Shown here piece after piece: positions 32,437 through 44,700 of a stretch of 64,000 bases of DNA; the first letter of the stretch is position 1; each line of letters opens with the position of its first letter. The DNA is from Ifrita kowaldi (Eukaryota > Chordata > Aves > Passeriformes > Cinclosomatidae): NCBI GenBank assembly GCA_013398055.1, contig VZRS01003978.1, positions 107,296 to 171,295 on the forward strand, written 5' to 3'. The translations under genes and the position numbers were made by a program. The notes under the pieces are model-generated. The model worked only from the letters and a program-made list of their open reading frames with translations, ran no database searches and was not told the DNA's origin.

Positions 32437-32450
32437 GTTGCCATGGCAAC
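32437..32450. promoter_or_regulatory. Perfect RFX X-box GTTGCCATGGCAAC
   Basis: This 14-bp perfect palindrome is the symmetric binding site for RFX-family factors, typical of ciliary-gene promoters and MHC class II-type promoters. It lies in a CpG-richer stretch with TCGCGTCACGCAGCTG about 150 bases earlier. No gene start is recognisable beside it, so its target is unknown. Confidence 0.55.
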
Positions 32451-33042
32451 GCATCTGTCCGGGCCATCCCGCTCGTCACAAGTTTCAGGTAATTCAGCAC
32501 CGAGAGCCAGGGGAGGCTCTGGAGGGCTTTAACCCTTCCCCGGCAGCGAAGCGCAGAACTTTTTCCTGCTGGAAAAGGCGACAGCTGCCAAATTTCCCCT
32601 GCCCATCCGCCGGCTCTGGATGCAGCAAGGTCAAAAATAAATAAATAAATAACACCCCGCCCTCAGAAAAACCCCCCACATAACCACAAAAACCTGAAAA
32701 TCCAACAGCTCTGGTCCAGCAGGAATTGCCTAAAGCCTGAGGCACAAACCAGGCAGCCCAGCGGCCAGCAGCCACCGAGAGGGGCACGTCCCGCTCGAAA
32801 CCCCCCCAAAAAGGGGCCGCAGACCTCTCCCCATCACTGCCTCACAGCACAGGCACCGCAATTCTCCGCTGGCAGCCCCAAATCACCCCCGGCCGACAGA
32901 GACTGATCCCAACCGTGCCAAGCTCCCGTTAGAAACAAGCGAAACCCTGACCTCCTTCTGGGACCACGCGGCTCCAACCTCTGCCCTTCCCCGTTTAACC
33001 CTTCACCAAAGCCACTCCTGTGGCCCCCAAACACTTCACCCT

Positions 33043-33058
33043 TTTATTAATGTTTATT
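33043..33058 (-). terminator. Tandem poly(A) signals on the minus strand, gene unknown
   Basis: The reverse complement reads AAATAAACATTAATAAAAG, with two AATAAA hexamers (33053-33058 and 33043-33048). The ~200 bases before them on that strand are AT-rich and UTR-like. No coding exon is attached. Confidence 0.3.
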
Positions 33059-33309
33059 TAAAATAATCACATTTTTGAAGAGAGGCCAGAGCTCTACAAA
33101 GATCAGCCGTTTCTCAGTTCTTTGACCAAATGCATCCCGAGTATTGACAATGAGGACAATAACTGGTGCGTTTAATATTCCATGGGGCAAGATGGACTTG
33201 AAAAGCAAATACTCTGAGTGATTCCCTTCGTTTCAGCAGTTAAAACAACAGGAATTTTGAGGGAAGGCTTTCCAAAATCCCCATCGGGAAAGTCCCTCTG
33301 CTCCCTGAG

Positions 33310-33452
33310 CTCCGAGCTGCCCCAATAATTCCATTCTGACCTGCTCGGATGTCACGATTTAATCAAGATAANGTCCCTGAGCTCCTTGAGCTCCGAGCTG
33401 CCCCAATAATTCCATTCTGACCTGCTTGGATGTCACGATTTAATCAAGATAA
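33310..33452. repeat. 81-bp direct duplication flanking an N
   Basis: CTCCGAGCTGCCCCAATAAT begins at 33310 and again at 33391, and the copies are nearly identical to the end (ATTTAATCAAGATAA). A single N at 33372 separates them. This is most simply an assembly join of overlapping ends, less likely a true tandem duplication. Confidence 0.85.
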
Positions 33453-35044
33453 ACACACGGAGCACCAGCAGGAAAACAAGGATTCATTAGCAGCTCATCC
33501 CTGCCTCACCCCTGACTCAGAACTGGAGGCTGAGTAAGAAGAGCAAAGTGGAAGCAAAACCCCGGCATTTCTGGTTTATTTGGAGCACGTTGCCTGGAGC
33601 CCTGGCACGACACAGCCGCATTTTTCCCTTTCCCTGGGGGATTTGTCCCAGAATACCAGCCTTTAAAAGGGTTGATTTTTCTATCAACAGTTCTTAGAAG
33701 CCACAATGGCAATTTTAATTGGTTTTTTTCTCCAAAAGAATTAATTGTGAACTGCCTAAAAATAAGCCTGGAGAGACCCGCAGGGGAAGGCAGCGTCAGC
33801 TCCTGGCAGCTCCTGGCAGCTCCGGGAGCTCTGCATTGTTCCCAGCTGGGTCACTGGGAGATGGGGGAAACCTTTCCAGACCCAGAGCCCTCCCGAAGAG
33901 GCTCAGAAAGAGTGAGAAATAAAGGGAAAAAGGGAAACAGCCACACATTTCAGCTGGTAACCAAAAGGACCCGCGATTAGCAGCAACCCTCCCCTCTGAA
34001 ACCAAGGTAAGAAAGGAACGCAAAAAGGAACAGAGAAAGGAACACACCTCCAGCGGACAGTCCAAAAACTCCTCCAGCCTCGCCTCCACGGCAGCACCAA
34101 ACTCAGCTCAGCCCCGGGGCACCCCCAGAGCCCTCAGGCGGTGCCGATTTGGGTAATTGGAGCCGTTGGTCCCCAGCAGCCACGGCCAGGGCTGCGCTGT
34201 CCCCCTGCCCACCTTCGGCTCCTCCACACCTGCAGCACATCAAATGCCCAGATCGCGGTTTTGGGGTGGAAAACCCTGGCATGGGGCTGGCGTGACCCAA
34301 GCACAAGGGAGAGCTCTGGGAACAGACGAAGTGACACGTAAAAGCTCTTTGTTATCACCACCTGCACCAGGTTTTGGGGACAATCCCTCAGAGTGATGCC
34401 TGGTCCAGGAAACAGAAAAATAAGTCAGGATATTTCCCTCCCAGGGACTGATCCTGTGCAAAGGCCTTCCCAAACCCAGCAGGGATCTGGGGCAGGGCGG
34501 GTTTCACAGAACACACAGTGGTTTTGGGGCTGAAGGCAGCGTGTGAGGGGTCATTTTGGGCTGTCTCTACACAGAAACGGCCAAAACATTTCCTAAGAGC
34601 AGAGGCAGCTGAGAGCCCCGAGCCCCTGGGCTGCAGCAGCCGGGGTTTGGAGGCAGCAGGGGCTGCTGAGTTTGGTGCCAGTGGTGCCCTCTCCCCTCGG
34701 TTTCGGTCACAAGGCGGGCGAGGCCAAAGGTTTGCTGGAGGATTTGCTGTGTCAGGGGTGATGCTGGACACAGCACAGCCGAGTTTGCAGGGTACAAATC
34801 CTCCACGAAATGGTTTAATTTTTCTTTAAACAGGATGTAGAAGTCCCTATTTTATAACAACAACAAAAATCCAAAACCTTCACGCCAGTGGGGTTAAAAT
34901 ACAACTGGGAAAAACCTGATTACCTGATTTTTTTTACCAGATTGTGAGGACAAGGCTTCAGCCAAGCTCCGTACTGCCCTGCTATGGGACAAATCTTTTG
35001 GGAAGACACCAAGTGTCCCTACAGAAGGAAAGCACCACGAAAAG

Positions 35045-35210
35045 CAGGCAGGGACACCTTCCAGTGGCTCCAACCTGGCCTTGGACACTTCCAGGGATGG
35101 AGCAGCCACAGCTTCTCTGGGAAATCCATTCCAGGACCTCCCCACCCTCACAGCGAGGAATTTATTCCCAATATCCAACCTGAATTTTCCCTCTTTCAGT
35201 CTGAAAGGTC
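35045..35210 (-). mobile_element. CR1 LINE fragment (antisense)
   Basis: Antisense CR1 phrases occur in order: CAACCTGGCCTTGGACACTT, CCAGGGATGGAGCAGCCACA, CACCCTCACAGCGAGGAATT, TATTCCCAATATCCAACCTG, CCCTCTTTCAGTCTGAAAGG. They match the well-known CR1 3' region closely. Confidence 0.85.
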
Positions 35211-37273
35211 CTCATCATGTTATTCAAACCCAGCCCAGTCTGGGCTTTGACCTGAGAGGTTTCGGGAACCATTCCCGCTGAAGAGGCAGAACCACAACAA
35301 CCTGGCTTTGGGGCTTTACTCCCTCCCTCCCCTGCAGGGGTGTGAACAGCAACCGAAAAGGTTCCATGGCTCTCCACACAGATTCCAGGATTCTTGTCAA
35401 GGCTTCCCAGGATTTATTCTCCCCGCTCCCCACCCTGTGTGCCTCGTACTTCTGCCTCCACCAGTGAGGGGTGAGAAATTACAGAACTGGGATTTTGAAC
35501 AAACCCCTCAAAATAGTGAAAAGTGCAAAGGGCAGAGCAGAAACGAACCAAACTAAAACTGATGAATTGGGCAAAGAATTCCCAACAGGAGAGATGAATC
35601 CAGCTGGTGCCAAAAGGTAAAACAAACACCTTTTTTACCAATGATTTCTCCTTTCTGAGGCAGAACTAAAGGAGGATAAACTGGTCCAAAGCACCCTTCA
35701 AAACCAGCGTGGAGCCCTCGGGCACACAAGAGCTTTAAATCCTCCTCCTCCAGAGGCTACAAATCCTGGGAGAGACAGGCCCTTGGAACCAGGCTCACCC
35801 ACAGAGGACTCACCCAGCACAAGGGACCATTGGGGATATTTTTTTTGGCTTCAGCTCCGAGGGCACAGAGATGGATTTCACTTGGCCAAGCTGCAGAAAG
35901 CAATTAAGGACCAGGCTGCCTTCCCCCACCAGTGCAGGAGAAAAGTTTCCTGCTGGAGCCAAACAACTTTAACAAATCCAACAGTTTGCCAGGGAGGATC
36001 TTTGCCAGTGAGGATCTTCAAGCCTCTCGTTAGTGAAGCAGAAAGGCAACACTGCACTGAAGGGCAGGGCAGCAAATGTCATTCCTCGCTGGAAAAAAAA
36101 TTCTTGGGGATCATAGGAATTGCAGAAATAGGGAAATTAAGTGTTTCAATAATTGAAAATAAAGAGACCAAGGACTTGCAGTGACAAAGCTCCAGCTAAT
36201 GTTACACACAAGGGGTGCCCAAAATCCTTTTGGATGGGGCTCTGGCAAAGTTTGTTTACCAGGACTCCTAAAAAATCTGCTGCTGGAGACCAACCTTGTC
36301 ACCTTTCCTCCTGGATTTTTGTGGAAGCAGGATTCCATTTTGGGATTGAACAAATGTGGCTTCCTCTCGAGATTTCACCTTGGGATTGGACAAACGATCC
36401 CATGGCTTCCCCTTCCCCAGCTCCAGCCTTCCTTGGGGCAGATGGGCTGGAACACGCCCCACACGCAGAGGAGAAGAGGCAAACATGACCTGGCAGTCCC
36501 TGGAAGGCTCCCCCAACCCCGTCTTTAGGAACACCCACGGGTCCCTGCTGCACAAACAAAAGCTGCCAGTGTGGGAGACTCTGGGGCAAGATTCCAGCAA
36601 GGCAGGAGAAACAAACACCAAAAACGAGAGAGCAGCAGCATTTTAACAGCTTGCCTGGGAGAGTAAATATTGACTGCTTAAGGGGAAAAGCCAGCTCATC
36701 CTCCTTTTTGGTGAGGGCAGCTCTGGCGCAGAGGAGGAGCCCTCCCAAGCCAGCAGGAACACAAAACACAAGGAAGTCTCTCAGCAAATATTTCTGGAAG
36801 GTGGCACTGGGTGATTGATCTGCACAATGGCTCCGTTCACGGGCAGAGGGAGCCCAGAGGCTGCCTGCAGCATCCAGAGGGGAGCTGAAAACATCCAGCG
36901 AATTCCCATGGCAGGGAATAGGTTCTCCACACCCCTGGAGTCAGAACGGAGCACCAGGAACACAGAGTGCTCCAGCAGAGCAGGAAACCAAGCCCAGCTC
37001 CTCCTGGGGAGATGCTCGACCCTCCCTGCCCTCTTTTATCAAGGAGTCCTCTCAAGAGGTTGCACGAAGCAGCTTTTGCCTGCACCAGTTTCCCTCAGCA
37101 GAATTTGCTGTCCAAGCACCATCAGCACTTCAGTCAGCTGAGGCAGAACTGGCCAGAGCTATTTAGGGCGTGAAGAACCCAGCACAAAAACACATCAACA
37201 GTTTTCATCAGCCCTCTGGGAGGGGCAGAGTCCACAGGAACGCATCTGTGAACTCACCAGCAAAAATAATAGA

Positions 37274-37495
37274 TCCATAGAATATCCTGAATGGAAGGGA
37301 CCCACAGGGATCATCAAATCCAGCTCCTGGCCCTGCCCACACACCCCAAAATCCCAGCCTGGGCATCCCTGGGAGTGGTGTCCAAACGCTCCCGGAGCTC
37401 TGGCAGCCTCGGGGCCGTGCCCATTCCCTGTGCCCAGCACCCTCTGGTTGTCCTGACATCCAGCCTAAACCTCCCCTGACACAGCTCCAGCCTGT
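37274..37495 (-). mobile_element. CR1 LINE fragment (antisense)
   Basis: It starts CCATAGAATATCCTGAATGG and continues GGGACCCACAGGGATCATC, CCAGCTCCTGGCCCTGC, CAAACGCTCCCGGAGCTCTG, ATCCAGCCTAAACCTCCCC. This is a recognisable antisense CR1 3' end. The right boundary is approximate. Confidence 0.85.
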
Positions 37496-40400
37496 CCCTG
37501 CTCACACAGAGCTGCAAAAAACGCCCAAATTCATCCCCCTTCCCATGCACAGCCCTTCCCTGGTATAACTGCAGGGCCCTGTGTGGGGACTGCCAGACAG
37601 CTGAGGGGAAAAGCAGATTTTGAGGGTGGGAACACGGCTCTGGATCATCTGACAGGCCCAGCTCAGAGCTGCTGTTCCTGTAAATCATTCATGCACCAGA
37701 GGCACGTCAGAGCCCAGGTGACATTTTGGAGGCAGCCCTGTTAACCCTGCCACTGTTGGTGAGCTCCCTGAAATCTTTTCTTTCCCTGTATTTAACATTT
37801 AAAAGACCTCCCTGCCCGAAAACCATGGAATACACGCTGCAGCCAAAATCTCAGTGAGTTTTTATGAAGTAAAAAAGGAAAATAAAAAGCTCCTATGGTT
37901 TGTTCTGCCTCGTTCTCCTGATTTTCACAACATGGAGAAGTCAGAGCACCCATTTCTCTCATAAATTACTGTTCCCTCTCACCTATTGGGGCCCAAAAAG
38001 GTGAATAAGGATTGCACCTAATCCTTCTCAGTGATTCCCCTCTCCAGGCCTGTCATTGCTGGGAAGGACAAGCACAGCCCTGGGTTCCCCAGCAGCTCCC
38101 ACAACTTTTTCTTTTGGGCTGCCAGGGAGATGAAATGTTTGCTAGCAAACTCTGCAAGACAGAGGCCGGGGAGCCCAACTGAGAGGAAGCAATTAATCAG
38201 GAGTTTTCCATACAGACATGGATTATCTGTCAATAAGTGTCAGCTCTCTGCAGAAAATGAGATCCAGGAATTATCCCAATTAGGCAGGGAAATGTTTGTC
38301 CATCGCAGCAGTGGAGACTCCCCAGGGACACCAAGGGAGCCACGGAGGAGCTGCTGCAGCCTCCTCACTCGGGCCTGGCTGCCACAAAACACCCGAGACA
38401 CCTCAAACTGAACCCCCAGTGCTGTCACAGCAACAGGGACAGGTCATTGTGGCTGTGGGGAGGGAAAGAAGTCAGCATCACCTCCCTCAGGGCAGCACAG
38501 AGGAGGCTACAGCTTCCACCCTGAAATCCCAAGTTCTACCTGCAGCAAAAGCCGCGATTCCCCACCCCATCCCCAGGATTTCACCCCTCAGCACCCGGCT
38601 CTTCCCGGTTCTCCTGGAGCACGATGCCCTCTCCCGGGAGCCCGAGGAAGAGCTGGAGCAGCGTTTCCCTGCCAGGAGCGGGGTTAAACCCGGCAAGGTC
38701 CCCACCGGGGATCCTTAAAGATGAAAAGGAGGGACAGGGGATGAAAACCCTGCCACCACCGAGCAGCAGCCTGCACAGGAGGCTGGGCAGGAAACAAGGA
38801 GAGCTGAAGGATCACAGAAACTGGGATCGCCACCCTGCTGACACTGGGGTGGGTGTCTCATCCCCACAGCTGGAATTTGGGGGGCTGGAAGGATGAGCTC
38901 AGGTGGGGAGAAGCTCCAAGAGCAGGGGCAGGCAGGTTCTGGGCAAGCAGAGATCCCTTCTCCTTGCCAGCTTTGAAGAGCCAGCGAGAAAATGATGGAT
39001 ATTTATAAGCAAACCTGTCTCTAAGGCAGCAGTTTCCAGGGTCTAATAATAGGGTTTGGGCTTGTTTATGGTGCGATCCAGCCAGAGCTGCACAGAGCTG
39101 CTGGAAAGCTCCTGTCCCAGGAGCAGATTCCCGGGAAGGTGGAGCCAAGGAGCCTTGGAATTGCACTCCTTGCTTTGACCCTTTGGATTCTCACAGCTGC
39201 AGCACGTGCAGCACCAGGAGCCCCTGGGACAATGCTCTGGGAGAGGCAGGGAAGGGCTGCACCTGCTGCAGAGAATGCCAGGGGTGTGGAAAAGCCACCT
39301 GTCCCCAAAATCAAGGTGAAACCACAACTCTGCCATGCCCAGACCACTGGGTAGGTCCCAAACCAGACCTGGCAGTGTGAATCCATCACCAACCCCACAT
39401 CCAGAGGCCCTGGAGCTGTTTCTTGCTGACTCAAAGTGTTGGAGCTTCCCCAGGCAGCTCCGAGGGGAGGATGAAAAACAGGAAAGGTCAAAACAGCCTC
39501 GTCTTTGTGCAAGGGAGAGAACAGGGCTGGGCTGGGCAGCACCTGCACAGGGTGTTCTGAGGCTGGGCAATTTCAGGGATCAGCTCCCCACCCTCGGAGC
39601 CTTTCCAACCAGCTCATTTCAACACAGAATTCCTCTTTGCTCACTCCGGGCTGGACAAGGGTTACACCAATGCCACAAGGACTATCAGACAGCAGGGAAG
39701 CTTCACCCTTTCTGTGAAAAGGAGGTTGAAGCCTGTTTTATCTGCCATGTTTAACACTCACCCAGTAATTCACCTCCCCAGCAGAACTCATGGATTGCAG
39801 GACAGCGAGGGACAGCACTGCACTTGCATTTACTCTGGAAAACATCGCTAACTCCCAATTATTGTGGACTTATCAGTTCCCAACCATCACTCCAGAACAG
39901 GAATCCAGCTGGAAAGAAAGGTGGAGCAGCCACAGTGGTTTCCAACGGGTGTTTACTGCACTGTGTTCACACCAAACACGTGGTGATGGGCCGGGACACG
40001 GGACCACAGAGCTGCTGCCATCACTGCATCTGTGGCTTTGCTTGAGTTCAGGTCAGGGGGCAGCAAGGGAAGAGGCAACAAGCAGGGCAGGAGTTTTGGT
40101 TTGGATTCACTGGCACTGGAGAGCCCTGGGTAAACTTCAGTGAGGGCAGAGCTGGCTGGAGGGAGAGGGGAGATGATGGACACGGACACAAAATCCTGAT
40201 TCCAGCTCTGCCCTCCCAGAACAGCTCAGCCCAGCCACCATTCCTGGGAAACCTCAGAGCTCCACAGCTGACACTCGAAGGGGGAGACTTGCACGGGGTG
40301 AAATCCACTTCCCTAAGGATGGCACGACTTAGACACCACCCTAAATCTGAATTTAGAGCCTCATCTTCCAGCTGCTGCTCCAGGGAGTGGGGTGCAGCAG

Positions 40401-41399
40401 GATTCTCCATGGTGTGACCATCCAGACTCCAGGCTGGGCACTGTTTGTAGCACAAACATGAAAAACCTCCTCCTTCGTGCCATGCAGGGATTCAGAACCT
40501 CCTCCTGTGTTTGTACAGTTGATCCTGTGACACAGCCCAGCCTTGCTGCTCATGCAGCTCCTCCTGCTCTGTCCCAGCAGGATCAGGTGGGATCACAGCC
40601 TTCCCACCCTGCTGAGCCCTGCATCCAGCACCTGGACCAACACGTGGATCCCCAGAGCTTTTCTGGATCCCCAATCTGCTCCCTGATCCCCCTGCTCACA
40701 CCAACCCAACCACAGTCACACCATGGAGCTGGGGCAGAACTCCCCCTCTGCTCCACCCCATCCCATCCCCACAGAATTCCAGGGATGTGAGCGAGGACAG
40801 CTCCCTCCATCCAGCTGGTGATGCTGCACGTTTGAAAATGGAGACAGAATAAGCACAGCACTGCTCTGAGGCATGTTGGACCCACGTAACACATCCTGGC
40901 TATTCTGGGAAACAGAACTGCAGAAAAAAAAAAAAAGGATTTATCCTTCTCCTCTCTGGATGATTCCAGAATTTTTAAGATGCTGAAATCTAGAGTTTGA
41001 AGGATCTTGAAAAAATCATTATAAATAGCAAACACTTGGCTTCACAGATGACACAAACACTCTGATCCCATTAAACACATAATTGTCTCCGTTTGGTTTT
41101 TTGTTCCCAAAAGCACAGGTTTATCCTTGGAAATGTCTCCTGGACAGAGCAGCTTTAGGCTGTTCCTCTGTGGTGCACGATGCTTCATTCCTTGAGATTC
41201 AGTGCATTCCAGTTCATTGTCAGCCAGGTGTTTTTCCTCTTTTCCCCTTGGAAAAGGAAAATTCCTAAGCTTTGTTACCTGAAAGAAACTCCCTGGGTGA
41301 AAGAAAGCACTGCTGGATCAGGTGAGGACAGTGGAGGGGTGGGTGGGGGAGAGACACAGAGAATTTGAGCTGGATTTTCCCAGATGTGCAGCCTGGAGC

Positions 41400-41664
41400 A
41401 GAACCTGGCAGTGCCACCCCTTTTTATTTTCCATTTTTCTCTTCACCGGTGTAAGAGAGAAAAGCACGGGGAGCAGCAGGGACAACACATCCATAGGTGG
41501 CTGCTGGATTTTCCAATGGCTTGAGGCAGAGCAGAGCCCTGAGAGAGGAGCAGAGGCTGCCAGAGCTCATCGGGGAATCCTCCCAGCACCATCCTTCACA
41601 CAGGGAGCTGCCCAAGAGTGCCAGCAGATGCTGTGGGGGGTTTTTTGCTGGCCCAGGTGTGTTC
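41400..41664 (-). other. ALG9: ALG9 3' UTR (inferred)
   Basis: The ~260 bases after the stop run to the first minus-strand AATAAA (41423-41428). A longer UTR using more distant signals is possible. Confidence 0.45.
41423..41428 (-). terminator. ALG9: ALG9 poly(A) signal AATAAA
   Basis: The reverse complement reads AAAATAAAAAGGGGTGG, about 240 bases after the stop codon. It is the nearest canonical hexamer. Confidence 0.45.
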
Positions 41665-41785
41665 CTAGCCTCCCATTTTTTTCCTGGCTTGCTTCCTGCG
41701 GGGTTTCAGGATGGTGTAGTTGGCGTACCACGTGTACTGCTCCGACAGCAGGGGGACGTAGAACGCCCGCAGCAGCCGCGAGGAC
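41665..41785 (-). CDS. ALG9: ALG9 exon 15 (C-terminus)
   Basis: It encodes SSRLLRAFYVPLLSEQYTWY, ANYTILKPRRKQ and ARKKMGG, then TAG. The basic C-terminal tail matches the human end in character. The acceptor is GCTCTTCCAG. Confidence 0.96.
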
Positions 41786-44700
41786 CTGGAAGAGCAGAAA
41801 GGAAAAGCAAATCGCTCTTAAGCGCCCAATTCTCTCCTCGTTGGCGCGACCAGAGCTGGTTTCTGTCATTAAGAGCAGCAGCCTCATGCCCACCATCCAT
41901 TCCCAGCAGGATTGAGCGGGACAGAGGGCAGGAAGGTGCTGTAATTATCGGAAGAAACTTAAAATCCCAAATATCAGCATCCAGAGGACCTTGGATCACA
42001 CAGCCCTGTCCCTCAGGGCACTGGGAAGGTGCAAGGCTGCATTTCCCTCCTGGAATCTCCTCTCCATCCCACCTTTCTGGCTGCCTTTTCCCCACGCCTC
42101 TCTGAGGTGCAAAAAGCAGCTTTGATGGGCACTGGCATTTTGAAGTTTGGCTCCTGAGCTGATCTTCTGTGGAAATACTGAATTACGGAGGGCTGGGCAG
42201 CTCCGAAGCCCACACTCACTCCATGCCCTGCCAGCGCTGGGAGCTGGCATTTCACAGCCTTTCAAAAACTGGACCAGTGGAGCACGGAGGGTTTAATGAT
42301 GGCTGGGTGAAATTAGCACCTCTGATTGGGCTGCTAATTGCTGGAGCTGTGCTGGCTGAGAGCATTCTGAAGGGATGCATTCTCTCGCTAATGATAAAGT
42401 CCAGGTTTCAGTGTGAAGTGGACAAACAAAACGTCCTTCAGCAGCAGCTCCGAGCTTTGTGAAGCTTCAAAAATTTGAGCGACTCACTGAAATCGGGGCT
42501 GAGGCAGAGTTTTGCTTCCTCAGCACCGCAGCTTCTCTCTTTAAGATCAACTGGCTGGGAAATACCAACCCTTGCCAGCCACAAGCGTAACCCCAGACAC
42601 AGGGAGCTCGGAAAAGCAGCAGCAGCACTCCAGTTTGGATTGTTGGGTGGTCAGGGATGGCTCACACTTGCAGATCACTTCAATTCCCAGCTCTGCTGCT
42701 CTGGACATCTGATTCGAGTAATTTTTTTCAGCAGAAAGATGAGTTGTGTTTCGTTTGCTTGCTGTAAGGCAGCACTGGAGATCTCTCAAGTACAGCTGGA
42801 AAACAATGGCAGGAACTGCCACCGGGAGCTGCATCTCCCCAGGGGCTCCTGCACAGCCCGGCTGGGCTCAGCTGGGATCAGGCAGCTCCTGCACCCTTCA
42901 CGGTCCCCTCCCAGCTCAGGGACAGCTCTCAGCTCAGAGAGAGGGAACCTTCACCTCCTGTCACCTCTCTGTGTCGGGCTCAGCCACCTCAGACAGCAGA
43001 TGGCACAGGCAAGGGGCTGGGTGACAGATGACAAGAATATATTTAATGTTCTATTTGCATTTGCTGCTAAATTTGTCCCCCAGAGACTGAGTGTGTGGAG
43101 CCTTAATCAGCACTCAGCTCCCAGGCAGCAGGAGCAGGGCCACGATCACTCCAAGCTGGGTGAGCAGGGTCTGTTTTTCCAGGTTTTTTGGGTTCTGAAG
43201 GAGGCACTGCTGCAGGACAGAGCAGCTCCCAGCTAAGGCAGAGATGCTCCATTACCAGAGCTGGAACCACAGCGACCCTTGGAGCTGAGCCTCTTTCTGC
43301 CTGAATTTCAGGAAAAGCAACTCAATTCTGTTCCAGCAGTGCCAGAGGAGGCTGTTGTGGGATGGAAGGAAATCCCAAGTGAAGATGTTCCAGTCCCCCT
43401 TCCCAAATTCACAGACTGACTGGAACGGCAGCACTTGGATACCTGCAGTGTGAGAGGTTCCTCCCAACCTGCATTTGGTAACCTGAATTTGGTGCCAGCA
43501 GCGTTCAGAGAGAGGCAGGAGGAGGGAGAAGAGCAGGGAATGGCAGGAGGGAGCTGAACCTCTGCCACAGGGACAGGTCCCAGTGCCACAGGTACAGGTC
43601 CCAGTGCCTCCCAGCCACAAGAAGCTCATGATCAAAGCTCTCTGAAAACCCTTTAATATTTGCACCTCCTCTGGGGGGTTAAATTCTGTACCAACACACA
43701 CATTTCAGAAGTAATTCAGCTACTTTCAAAACAAAAACAGGGAAAACAACTCAAGGAAAACACCATTAAAGGGAATGACCCAGGCTCTTATCAAACCGGG
43801 GTAATGCTATGCTCGAACAAGGTGACCCAATCGTTAATTTTGCACTAAGAATTTTTTTTTTTTTTTTGATGGAAAACCCAAGTGTTTGGAGCAAGCAGAC
43901 GGCTCAGCCTAAAGAGCTGGAAAATACGTGCTCCTCAGAGGGGAGCTGTGATATATTTCCCCTTTTGTGTGCCAGATTTGGAGCGCTCAGCCAATATAGA
44001 ATTAAATGGACCTTGGCAAAGCAGCTTCCTGAGGAGCATAATTAGCTGGTGGCTTGGAGTGCTCTCTAATTCAATTAGCAGCAGCATTTATCAGAGCCAG
44101 CTGAGATTTACATTTGCACTTGCTGACGTCAATGGGAGACTCGCAGCGAGCCCCAGAAGCCTCCAGTGCAGCAGGACTGAGCTGGGCTGCTGGGGTCATT
44201 TGTTTCCTTCATTTCCACACAACAAGAGCTGCACTTTGGGCTGAGCTGGGGAGGTGCTTGATGGGGTTTGGGTTTTTTTACCCCTTGCTCTGCAACCACT
44301 GAGGTGCAAACCTGAACTCTCCACTCAGCTCCGAAGTGACGCTTCTGTTCCTCCCCAGCTATGATAAAAACCCAAAAAGCTGCATTTTCATCGTGGTTTT
44401 ACACTTCAGAGGGAGCAAGGGGCGTTTCCAAGGCACTGGAAGCAGGTGCTGGGTTTGAGATGCCAGCCAGGAACACACAAATGTGGCTTTAAAGCAGAAA
44501 TGCACATTTAAGGGCAAATCCTCTGCATGAGGAGTGCCTTTGATGCTTCAACTGCCTCATTAATAAAACTCATTGGCCAAACTTCCCAAAGTCCTGCCCA
44601 AATGTAGCAGCAGGTTCTCTTGGAAAATACAGTTCAAGGGAGACCCTGCCAAGAAAAGCTGTTTGTGTCAGCAAGCTGGGAACACCAGAGCTCTCCTGGG

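Larger units (their letters stand above)
31401..34930. other. Intergenic, part 2 (CpG-richer, regulatory motifs)
   Basis: No coding exon is recognised. The stretch contains a perfect CRE (31438), a CpG-richer segment around 32280-32560 with a perfect X-box, an ATAA-type repeat near 32634-32652, tandem minus-strand poly(A) signals (33043-33058) and an 81-bp duplication around an N at 33372. Confidence 0.6.
34931..41399. other. Intergenic, part 3
   Basis: Apart from two CR1 fragments nothing is recognised. I looked for exons of PPP2R1B, which sits here in human, and saw none. Open frames on both strands lack splice sites and domain signatures. Confidence 0.6.

Noticed and set aside
38858..39570. 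Overlapping minus-strand frames of 100-175 codons in the intergenic region.
   Set aside because: They show no known domain, splice sites or start context, and several frames are open at once in GC-rich sequence.
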